Below are positions 17,780 to 24,266 of a DNA stretch of 64,000 nt, in pieces (positions within the stretch are counted from its first letter, which is position 1; each line of letters begins with the position of its first letter). The stretch is from Pontibacter sp. E15-1 (GTDB taxonomy: Bacteria > Bacteroidota > Bacteroidia > Cytophagales > Hymenobacteraceae), in contig NZ_JAKVIR010000003.1 of NCBI RefSeq assembly GCF_022601975.1, forward strand, positions 1 through 64,000. Reading direction: 5' to 3'. The notes below the pieces were generated by a model. That model ran no database searches, was not told where the DNA came from, and saw nothing but the letters and a program-made list of their open reading frames with translations. The position numbers and the translations under genes are program-made.

Positions 17780-17824
17780 ATTCAAAATTAAACCGCCGTG
17801 CGCTACGACAATTAGAAAGAGGAG
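17780..17824 (+). repeat. 45-bp direct repeat, left copy (decayed start of the DUF721 gene)
   Basis: Matches 18560-18604 at 42 of 45 positions. Its GTG at 17798 reads V R Y D N and then TAG, so it is a broken copy of the N-terminal coding region of the DUF721 gene. Confidence 0.85.
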
Positions 17825-17873
17825 CATTCCATACGTATAGATATATTGTACTAGTCTATTGTGCTTTTAGCTT

Positions 17874-18209
17874 ATGGATTTACAGGAAGAAATAAGAAGC
17901 AAAGCAAAAGCCTTCATAGCACTTTGCAGCAGCCATCAGGTGAAGTATCTGTATGCTTTTGGCTCTTCCGTTACAGATCGCTTCGATGAAGAGAAAAGTG
18001 ACATAGACCTGCTCGTAGAAATTGACGCGGCAGACCCGGTGGAGAGCGGGGAAATGCTGATGTCGCTTTGGGATGAGTTGGAGGCGTTTTTTGACCGGAA
18101 AGTAGACCTCCTGACCGAGTCTTGCATCAGAAACCCTTTCTTAAAGAAATCAATCGACGCGACCAAAGTGCTTGTTTATGACGGATCAGGAGAAAAAGTA
18201 CTTATCTGA
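17874..18209 (+). CDS. mntA: MNT-type nucleotidyltransferase, antitoxin of a type VII TA pair
   Basis: A 111-residue minimal nucleotidyltransferase. The active-site motif is FGSSVTDRFDEEKSDIDLLVE (residues about 24-44), the GS...DxD pattern, with a third acidic position in RKVDLLTE near residue 80. In characterised MntA/HepT pairs the MNT protein transfers AMP to a tyrosine of the HEPN toxin and so silences it. The gene overlaps the next one by 32 bp, as is usual for these pairs. The start ATG at 17874 is 50 bp past the left direct repeat. The symbol is by family. Confidence 0.88.
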   Translation: MDLQEEIRSKAKAFIALCSSHQVKYLYAFGSSVTDRFDEEKSDIDLLVEIDAADPVESGEMLMSLWDELEAFFDRKVDLLTESCIRNPFLKKSIDATKVLVYDGSGEKVLI

Positions 18210-18516
18210 TATAGTGGAGGCTATCCGTAAAACAGAGCTTTTTGTTCAGGATACTCCTACCTTTGAGGTATACATACAAGACCTTAAAACCCAAAGTGCC
18301 GTAGAGCGGCAGTTAAGCATCATTGGCGAAGCTGTTAACAAACTAGAAAAGTTAAACACGCGCATTCCACTTCGGAACACAAGACAGATTGTGGGCTTCA
18401 GAAACAGATTGATTCACGCTTACGACGGCATGGACAACACCATTGTGTGGGCAATTTTAAAACGCTATATCCCGTCTTTGAAGGAAGAAGCCATAAAATA
18501 TTTATCCGTTGGATAG
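18178..18516 (+). CDS. hepT: HEPN-domain ribonuclease toxin (HepT, DUF86)
   Basis: A 112-residue all-helical HEPN protein. The catalytic and modification motif is complete: RNRLIHAY (R-x4-H-x-Y, about residues 83-90). In this motif Arg and His cut RNA and the Tyr is the residue AMPylated by MntA. The preceding helix, SAVERQLSIIGEAVNKLEKL, is typical of DUF86. I prefer the ATG at 18178 over the TTG two codons earlier. The start lies inside the MNT gene, so the two are co-translated. Both motifs are intact, so the pair should be functional. Confidence 0.9.
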   Translation: MTDQEKKYLSDIVEAIRKTELFVQDTPTFEVYIQDLKTQSAVERQLSIIGEAVNKLEKLNTRIPLRNTRQIVGFRNRLIHAYDGMDNTIVWAILKRYIPSLKEEAIKYLSVG

Positions 18517-18559
18517 CATTTGCTCTGCTCTCACTTGCTCCATCATACAAAATTCAGTT

Positions 18560-18604
18560 ATTCAAAATTAAACCGCCGTGCGCTACTACAAGAAGAAAGA
18601 GGAG
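18560..18604 (+). repeat. 45-bp direct repeat, right copy (functional DUF721 start)
   Basis: Pairs with 17780-17824. It includes the leader, the GTG start at 18578 and the first nine codons of the DUF721 gene. Confidence 0.85.
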
Positions 18605-18901
18605 ATTGACAAGCGACGCGCTGACATACAGCCGATCGGAGACAGCCTGAAGGCGCTGATGAAAGCCTACCGCCTGGACGGGAAGCTGGGCGAGGTGCAG
18701 CTGGTGCAGAACTGGGAGAAGGTCATGGGCAAGCCGATTGCCATGAAAACGCAGCAACTCTACTTTAAGGACGGAAAGCTGTTCGTGCGCCTTACCTCCG
18801 CCCCCCTCAAACATGAGCTCAACATGTCGAAAAGCAAGGTGATCGAGTTGCTGAACACGGAGGCGGGCTCCGAGGTAGTAAAGGATGTGGTCTTTCTGTA
18901 A
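18578..18901 (+). CDS. DUF721 (DciA-like) protein
   Basis: A 107-residue protein starting at GTG 18578; an in-frame TAA at 18569 rules out an earlier start and no ATG occurs before residue 28. After a Lys/Glu/Arg-rich start (YYKKKEEIDKRRADI) comes the DUF721 core: PIGDSLKALMKAYRLDGKLGEVQLVQNWEKVMGKPIAMKT, LYFKDGKLFVRLTSAPLKHELNMSK, VVKDVVFL. DUF721 proteins resemble DciA, which helps load the replicative helicase; that role is inferred here. The family commonly follows recF. The separation from recF by accessory DNA is the oddity of this locus. Confidence 0.88.
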   Translation: MRYYKKKEEIDKRRADIQPIGDSLKALMKAYRLDGKLGEVQLVQNWEKVMGKPIAMKTQQLYFKDGKLFVRLTSAPLKHELNMSKSKVIELLNTEAGSEVVKDVVFL

Positions 18902-19107
18902 CAGCAACTTGCTTTTGCGTTCCTTCTTGCAATTAGTCAACGGGCCTCTTCGGCACCCTACCGCCTGCCGTATAATTTTACCGTATAGTGGAGTTTAAGC
19001 TTGTTTGCAGTTGGCTTTGATGCGCCGCCCTCGATTTTGAAGCGATACAGTGGCAGTGCAGCGCAAGTGCTCCGGACAGGCGCTTAAAACCTGAATGTAG
19101 CCCCGCC

Positions 19108-19671
19108 ATGCCTGACACGAAAAAGTACCACGCCGTTTCCTACTCCCGCACCACGCTCACCGAGCTGATGATTCCGAGTTACGCCAATTTTGGCGGGAAA
19201 ATACACGGCGGTATTCTGTTGTCGCTGATGGATAAGGTGGCCTATGCCTGCGCCGCCAGGCATGCAGGCAACTACTGCGTCACGGTTACGGTGGATGGCG
19301 TGCATTTCCTGCAACCCATAGACGTGGGCGAGCTGGTGTCGCTGAAGGCCTCCATAAACTACGTGGGCAACACGTCTTTAACGGTGGGCATCCGGGTAAT
19401 TGCCGAGAACGTGAAGTCAGGTAAGAAAAAGCACACCAACACCTCCTACTTTACCATGGTGGCCAAAGACGAGCACGAGAAGCCCACCCAGGTGCCCGGC
19501 CTCATTTTAGAGACGCGCGAAGACGCCCGCCGTTTTCTGGAAGCCATGAAACGCCGCGAGCTGGGCTTGCGCTACCAGACAGAGTTCTCCAACACCAAAA
19601 GCATCCTGCAAGTTGACGAGGAACTGCACCTGCTCCGCGAGCAGCGCTGCCAGCTGGCTTTTGCACATTAA
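19108..19671 (+). CDS. Acyl-CoA thioesterase (hotdog fold)
   Basis: A 187-residue hotdog thioesterase of the acyl-CoA hydrolase (YciA/BACH) type, which releases CoA from fatty acyl-CoA. The hotdog helix and active-site region is ANFGGKIHGGILLSLMDKVAYACAARHAG, with the acidic residue in LMDK. The strands VTVTVDGVHFLQPIDVGELVSLKASINYVGNTSLTVGIRV in parts and TSYFTMVAKD follow. A C-terminal helical tail of about 45 residues extends past the usual domain. It is monocistronic, with no terminator obvious. Confidence 0.85.
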   Translation: MPDTKKYHAVSYSRTTLTELMIPSYANFGGKIHGGILLSLMDKVAYACAARHAGNYCVTVTVDGVHFLQPIDVGELVSLKASINYVGNTSLTVGIRVIAENVKSGKKKHTNTSYFTMVAKDEHEKPTQVPGLILETREDARRFLEAMKRRELGLRYQTEFSNTKSILQVDEELHLLREQRCQLAFAH

Positions 19672-19809
19672 TCCTTTCTGTATTTGCCTGCTATTTGCAA
19701 GCCGGAACCGGGTTTGCACTCAAATCGCGTACTTCCCAGTGGGTAACGGTTCCCATTTCTCCGATTTCCTTTATAACTTGTAACATTGATTCCATATCTT
19801 ATACCAAAC

Positions 19810-21192
19810 ATGACGACCAAAACTACCTTTAAAACACTACTGACGGCCTTGGTGCTGGCAGGAACCCCGCTATGTATACCTACCCAAAGCCTTGCCCAGG
19901 AAGCCGTGCGCCAGGATGACGACATCAAGAAGATGGTGAACGAGCTGTCGGCCGAGAACCTGGAGCAACTGGTCCGGAAGATGGTGAGCTTCGGCACGCG
20001 CCATACCCTGAGCACCACCACCAGCAAGAAAGAGGGCATTGGGGCCGCCCGCGAATGGGTAAAATCAGAGTTTGAGAAATACGCCCAGGCCTCCGGCGGA
20101 CGCATGACCGTGGAGATGGACAGGTTTGTGGTGAAGGCCGACGGACGCCGCATCCCCGCAGACGTGGAAATGGCCAACGTTATGGCCACCCTGAAAGGCA
20201 CCGACCCCACCGATACCCGTGTGATTATCGTGGGCGGCCACCTGGACTCGCGCGCGACCGATGTGATGGACGCCAAAAGCAAGGCCCCCGGCGCCAACGA
20301 CGATGCCTCTGGCGTGGCCATGGTGATGGAGATGGCCCGCGTGATGGCATCCAGGAAATTCCCGGCGACGCTGGTGTTTGTGGCGTTTCAGGGGGAAGAG
20401 CAGGGCCTGTATGGCTCCAGGCACCTTTCAGAGCGCGCCCAGCAGGAAGGCTGGAACCTGATCGCGATGCAGAACAACGACATCGTGGGCAACTCCTACT
20501 CCGCCGAGACAGGTATACATGACAATTCCCGTGTGCGCATTTTCAGCGAGGGCACCCCGGCCAACGAAACAGAGGAACAGGCAAAGCTCCGCAGAACACT
20601 CGGTGCCGAAAACGACAGCCCGAGCCGCAACCTGGCCCGCTACATGGAGACCGTCGGTGAGAAGTATGTCGATCAGTTGGATGTGGTGCTGGTGCACCGC
20701 GCCGACCGCTTCCTGCGTGGCGGCGACCATACCCCCTTTAACCAGCAGGGCTTCACGGCGGTGCGCATGAGCGAGATGAACGAGGACTTCGACCACCAGC
20801 ACCAGGATGTGCGCAAGGAAAACAATGTGCAGTACGGCGACCTGCCCGAGTATATGGACTTTGGCTACCTGCGCAAGAACGCCGGCGTGAACCTGGCCAG
20901 TATGGCAAGCCTGGGCTGGGCCCCCGCCGCCCCCGAAAAGGTAGGCGTAGTCACGTCGAACCTGACCAACAAGACAGACCTGCAGTGGGAAGCCCCTGCC
21001 AAAGGGCCGAAGCCAGCCGGGTATAACGTGCTGCTACGCACGACCAACAGCCCGAACTGGGAAAAGAAGTTTTTCGTGAAAGACACCAAAGCAACGCTGC
21101 CATACTCCAAAGACAACTACTTCTTTTCGGTGCAGTCTGTAGATGCGGAAGGGCATGCCAGCCTGCCGGTTTTGCCCACTCCTGTGCGTTAG
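19810..21192 (+). CDS. M28-family zinc aminopeptidase, secreted
   Basis: A 460-residue secreted peptidase. A signal peptide (ALVLAGTPLCIPTQSLAQ) leads to an M28 catalytic domain with the expected two-zinc ligands and catalytic acids: GGHLDSR, ANDDASGVAMVMEMARV, FQGEEQGLYGS, NNDIVGN, and HTPFNQQGFTAVRMSE with the last His. A fibronectin-like beta domain follows at about residue 375 onward (GVVTSNLTNKTDLQWEAP). Such enzymes trim N-terminal residues from peptides outside the cytoplasm. I chose ATG 19810 over the TTG at 19786, which would put a polar leader before the signal. It converges on the DUF2807 gene with a shared terminator. Confidence 0.88.
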   Translation: MTTKTTFKTLLTALVLAGTPLCIPTQSLAQEAVRQDDDIKKMVNELSAENLEQLVRKMVSFGTRHTLSTTTSKKEGIGAAREWVKSEFEKYAQASGGRMTVEMDRFVVKADGRRIPADVEMANVMATLKGTDPTDTRVIIVGGHLDSRATDVMDAKSKAPGANDDASGVAMVMEMARVMASRKFPATLVFVAFQGEEQGLYGSRHLSERAQQEGWNLIAMQNNDIVGNSYSAETGIHDNSRVRIFSEGTPANETEEQAKLRRTLGAENDSPSRNLARYMETVGEKYVDQLDVVLVHRADRFLRGGDHTPFNQQGFTAVRMSEMNEDFDHQHQDVRKENNVQYGDLPEYMDFGYLRKNAGVNLASMASLGWAPAAPEKVGVVTSNLTNKTDLQWEAPAKGPKPAGYNVLLRTTNSPNWEKKFFVKDTKATLPYSKDNYFFSVQSVDAEGHASLPVLPTPVR

Positions 21193-21241
21193 GTATAAGC
21201 ATCTGCCCAAACATAAAGGGCATCGCCTGCAAAGGTATAAG

Positions 21242-21293
21242 CCCCAACATTAGAAAAGCAGCCCTAAATGGGGCTGCTTTTCTAATGTTGGGG
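21242..21293. terminator. Bidirectional terminator with a 23-bp perfect stem
   Basis: Arms 21242-21264 and 21271-21293 are perfect inverted repeats around a 6-base loop. It lies between the convergent M28 and DUF2807 genes and should stop both. The core word CCCCAACATTAG also occurs in the terminator at 27801. Confidence 0.85.
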
Positions 21294-21310
21294 GTACTGA
21301 TGTCGGGTAC

Positions 21311-22033
21311 TTATATTTTGGATACTCTGGCTGCGGCCGACGTTTCGGCGGTAATGCGTGGCTTGCCTTTGTAAAAGACAGCGCTGGCTCCTGAGGCATC
21401 GATGTCCAGCAACTCTTTGGCGTATACCTTTACTTTGCTGGCACCGCTGGCGTCAACGCGCACGTGCCTGGCCTCCAGTGCGGCAAGCTCTGCCTTCGAC
21501 GCGCCCGATAGGTTCATGTCCACTTTGTCGGCGTCACCGGTAAACTCTACCTTGCTGGCACCGCTCATGTCTGCCTTCAGTTCCTTCGCATGGAGTTCCA
21601 TCGTGACTTTGGAGGCTCCGCTCAGGTCGAGTTCCAGGTCATTCATCTTAAAAGCCGACATGCCGATTACCTTCACGCCGCCACTCAGATGGATGCTGTT
21701 CAGCTCCCGAATCGTGATATAGGCTTTCATGCCCTTGTTGGTGGAGATGCCTTTGTCGTTGTAAATGTGCAGCACGCCGTTGCGCACCTCTGTTTTGATG
21801 TTTTGCAGCAGGTTCTCCTCTGCCTCAATGCGCAGGCGCTCCTGATTGCCCTGGGTAATTTCTACGGTAAAGCCACCGCTCACCTCAATCCCCTTAAAGC
21901 CCGACACTTTTCTGTCCTGTGCCTGTATGTTACCGTTTCCGCGCAATTGCTGGGCCATCAGCGGGGCATCTACTAAAAGAAGGGCCAGAACAAGCGCGCA
22001 GGCTGTAGCGAGATAAAATTGAATAATCTTCAT
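21311..22033 (-). CDS. DUF2807 (GIN head) secreted protein
   Basis: A 240-residue protein with a signal peptide (ACALVLALLLVDAPLMAQQ) and a DUF2807 right-handed beta-helix built from repeats: FKGIEVSGGFTVEITQG, LNSIHLSGGVKVIG, LELDLSGASKVTMEL, LKADMSGASKVEFTG, VDMNLSGASKAELAAL and VRVDASGASKVKVYA. The SGAS word recurs about every 20 residues. The fold resembles polymeric adhesins or autotransporter heads; the exact function is unknown. It is common in Bacteroidota as a single gene. Convergent with the M28 peptidase gene. Confidence 0.87.
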   Translation of the reverse strand: MKIIQFYLATACALVLALLLVDAPLMAQQLRGNGNIQAQDRKVSGFKGIEVSGGFTVEITQGNQERLRIEAEENLLQNIKTEVRNGVLHIYNDKGISTNKGMKAYITIRELNSIHLSGGVKVIGMSAFKMNDLELDLSGASKVTMELHAKELKADMSGASKVEFTGDADKVDMNLSGASKAELAALEARHVRVDASGASKVKVYAKELLDIDASGASAVFYKGKPRITAETSAAARVSKI

Positions 22034-22180
22034 AGTTGTATTTTGCTATAGTGAAAAATAGTTTAGGCGCGGTAAGAAGGCGTGAAGCCCTGCAAGCGTA
22101 GTAGTTAGAAAGATGCAGGTTTGGGCAGAAGGTTGCCTGAGGGGGAGAAAAAAAATTATCGGCCCGCGAAAGGGAACAGG

Positions 22181-22555
22181 CTACCGTAGCGCCTGAGGCC
22201 GTGGGCGCAGCGGTTTGTTTAAAATCGCTGCGAAGCCAAGCCCGCCAAACGCGTAGGCCGCCACGTCGAGGGCGTCGGCGGTATAAAGGGGTTTGTACAG
22301 CGGCAGGAGCAGCTCGAAGCATACGCTGAAAGCAGCCCAGGCAAACACCACCTGCCACCGGGGGAGCACCATCGCCGGGTTCCGGAAATAGGCGCGTTGC
22401 ACCACCAGCACGAGTTGGAGCGTGATCGGCAGGCACAGCAGGTCGTCGAGGTGGGTATGGAGCGGCCAGATGTATACCTGTGCCTGCTCCAGCCCCTGGT
22501 TGAGGCAGAACAGCAGCAGGCAGCTCAGAAAAAACGGATGAAGGAGGCTTCGCAT
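22181..22555 (-). CDS. Small integral membrane protein (VanZ-like layout)
   Basis: A 124-residue protein with about four hydrophobic segments: LLHPFFLSCLLLFCLNQ, DLLCLPITLQLVLVVQ, VVFAWAAFSVCFELLLPLY and ALDVAAYAFGGLGFAAIL. The order Glu in helix three, then ALDVAAYAFGG, resembles VanZ proteins. From memory, relatives in this family are sometimes auto-named magnesium citrate transporter, which I do not trust. It starts 9 bp after the stop of the zinc-ribbon gene, so the two form a small operon. Confidence 0.65.
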   Translation of the reverse strand: MRSLLHPFFLSCLLLFCLNQGLEQAQVYIWPLHTHLDDLLCLPITLQLVLVVQRAYFRNPAMVLPRWQVVFAWAAFSVCFELLLPLYKPLYTADALDVAAYAFGGLGFAAILNKPLRPRPQALR

Positions 22556-22564
22556 CGGCTGCTG

Positions 22565-22774
22565 CTAAACGGCCACCAGAAACACGCTCAGCATCAGGCT
22601 GCCTATCACCAACAGGAAGATCTCGGTGGGCGTGAGGCTCTTGAGCCACCACCACCGCGAGCGGGGGCCGGTGCCCAGCACTTGTCCGCAGCTGGGGCAC
22701 TGCTTTGCGCCAGGCGGCACCGGTTCTCCGCAGTTAGGGCAGGTTCTGGTTTGGTTCTCGTGTGGTATCGGCAT
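22565..22774 (-). CDS. Zinc-ribbon single-pass membrane protein
   Basis: A 69-residue protein. An N-terminal zinc ribbon with two CPxC pairs (CPNCGEPVPPGAKQCPSCGQ, about residues 12-31) is followed by a linker with three Trp. One transmembrane helix closes the protein (EIFLLVIGSLMLSVFLVAV). I start it at the ATG at 22774, since the longer frame adds only eight residues. The two Cys pairs would hold one zinc on the cytoplasmic side. The role is unknown. It is paired with the downstream small membrane protein. Confidence 0.72.
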   Translation of the reverse strand: MPIPHENQTRTCPNCGEPVPPGAKQCPSCGQVLGTGPRSRWWWLKSLTPTEIFLLVIGSLMLSVFLVAV

Positions 22775-22917
22775 GGCAGCAGTATGGTATGATGGCAAAA
22801 AACAGACGGGCTGTTACGCATAGTATACCCCGCTGCGGCGGTTGGGTTTTGGCGCAGCGGCCCGCCAGTATAACCTTCAGTAGCTTTCCCCGGTACATCC
22901 TTACCAAACAAAAAGCC

Positions 22918-23724
22918 ATGACACAGACAAAAACAGACAACGCATACTATACCATCAAGCGCGGCGAGAGCCCGCTGGTGGGCACCGCCATCCACAGCGG
23001 CCACGACGTGCGCCCCAACATCAGCAACCTGTTTGCGCTGGCCGCCGAGGAGCGCTTGCGCGAGGAAGATCCGCATACCGACGAGTGGGTGGTGATCACG
23101 GACAACCAGATTATCGGGCACAATTCGCGCTTTGAGCTGGACCTGAACCGCTCGCCCGAAAAGGCCATTTACCGCCAGCCCGAGGACGCCTGGGGCCTGG
23201 AGGTATGGCAGGACGAACTGCCCGACGACCTGGCGCAGGAGTCGATGAGCCGCTACGACCAGTTTTATGCCGACGTGAAACAAATGCTGACCGAGCTGAA
23301 AGAGAAACACGGCTGCTTTGTGGTATATGACCTGCACACCTACAACCACAAGCGCGAAGGCGCCCACGGCCCCGCCGCCGACCCGGCAGAGAACCCCGAG
23401 GTGAACATCGGAACCGGCAACATGAACCGTGAGAAATGGGCACCCGTGGTGGAGGCGTTTATAGAGAACCTCAGCGCCTACAGCTACGAGGGCCGCCACC
23501 TGGATGTGCGCGAGAACGTGAAGTTCAAGGGAGGCTACTTCATGCGCTGGATCCACGACACCTTCGGCGACAGTGCCTGCGTGATGAGCATCGAGTTTAA
23601 GAAGTTCTTTATGGATGAGTGGAGCGGCACCCCCGACCATGGGCAAGTGCAGGAAATCCGGAAGGCGCTGGAGCATACCACCAGGCCGGTGTTGCAGGCA
23701 TTGGCTCAGGTATGCCCGTCGTAG
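22918..23724 (+). CDS. N-formylglutamate amidohydrolase-like protein
   Basis: A 268-residue member of the N-formylglutamate amidohydrolase (FGase) superfamily, zinc-dependent amidases. Visible landmarks are the N-terminal TAIHSGHDVRPN, FELDLNRSPEKAIY, DLHTYNHKREGAHGP with metal-binding His, NIGTGN, GGYFMRWIHDTFGDSACVMSIEFKKFF with the late acidic residue. No histidine-utilisation genes lie nearby, so the name reflects the fold and not the reaction. I take the ATG at 22918; the frame continues upstream without family sequence. It heads a set with the DUF1704 protein and an ATP-grasp ligase, separated from them by repeats. Confidence 0.82.
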   Translation: MTQTKTDNAYYTIKRGESPLVGTAIHSGHDVRPNISNLFALAAEERLREEDPHTDEWVVITDNQIIGHNSRFELDLNRSPEKAIYRQPEDAWGLEVWQDELPDDLAQESMSRYDQFYADVKQMLTELKEKHGCFVVYDLHTYNHKREGAHGPAADPAENPEVNIGTGNMNREKWAPVVEAFIENLSAYSYEGRHLDVRENVKFKGGYFMRWIHDTFGDSACVMSIEFKKFFMDEWSGTPDHGQVQEIRKALEHTTRPVLQALAQVCPS

Positions 23725-23766
23725 TTGCTGGTTGTTGATTGTTAATTGTTATACGGCGGCAAGGCC

Positions 23767-23974
23767 CCCGCTAGTGTGTAGGGCTGTTAAGTTCTAAGAG
23801 TTGGTAGTGTGCCTTTACGTAAGGTTTCAAAACACCAAAATAACAATTCTCCCCTTGAGGGGAGTTAGAGGGGTGTTTACTCTTTGCGAAAAGTACTTTT
23901 TGCTGGCTTTACACCCCTGCGGTCCCCTCAAGGGGACAATTTTCGTTAGAACTTAACGGCCCTACCCGCTAGTG
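23767..23974. repeat. MITE-like palindromic element with flanking 10-bp repeats
   Basis: Outer inverted repeats TAGGGCTGTTAAGTTCTAA (from 23779) and its near complement ending at 23964 differ by one base. Inner inverted repeats at 23845-23876 and 23911-23941 carry CCCCTTGAGGGG. The 10-bp word CCCGCTAGTG occurs at 23767-23776 and again at 23965-23974, like a target-site duplication, though two extra bases sit inside the left copy. No coding frame. Confidence 0.65.
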
Positions 23975-24044
23975 CGAGCTTGTAGCTCGTACTTTCAACA
24001 GAGCACAAACTACAAGCTTGCGCCAGCGCAGAGGGCAAGTTTTC

Positions 24045-24245
24045 CTGGCGCGGGTTTCCGACCCGTGCCTTTTAATGAAAGTGAAGTCTCCGACTTCATG
24101 CGCCTGCAGGGCGCAAGCGCTACGCAGCAAAGGCCCTTGCTAAACTTGGTTATACCTAACGCGGCTTTGCCATACTTTTCCCATGGCTCCCGCGAGTCTG
24201 GAGACTCGCTTTCATACTTAGTCACGGGTCGGAAACCCGCGCCAG
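24045..24245. repeat. About 200-bp imperfect palindrome with 23-bp perfect ends
   Basis: The 23 bases at 24045-24067 are the exact reverse complement of 24223-24245 (core GGCGCGGGTTTCCGACCCG). Homology continues inward with ATGAAAG...GTCTCC versus its complement. It ends just 21 bp before the DUF1704 start codon, so it may be part of that gene's leader. Confidence 0.75.
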
Positions 24246-24266
24246 AGAATCATACTTAAAACAAAA

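Larger units (their letters stand above)
17780..18604 (+). mobile_element. Repeat-bracketed MNT-HEPN toxin-antitoxin insertion
   Basis: A 45-bp sequence at 17780-17824 recurs at 18560-18604 with 3 mismatches, exactly 780 bp apart. Between the copies sit only the MNT and HEPN genes and short flanks. The right copy includes the GTG start and first codons of the DUF721 gene; the left copy is a decayed duplicate in which the frame hits TAG. The simplest reading is an insertion that duplicated its target and left an intact gene start on one side. No integrase or transposase is present. Tandem duplication followed by replacement is the alternative. Confidence 0.6.

Noticed and set aside
22918..23724. 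Histidine-degradation (hut) enzyme HutG
   Set aside because: No other hut genes are nearby and the neighbours are a DUF1704 peptidase and an ATP-grasp ligase, so only the superfamily name is justified.
23777..24250. CRISPR array
   Set aside because: The repeats here are inverted and of different types, not evenly spaced direct repeats; no cas genes are present.
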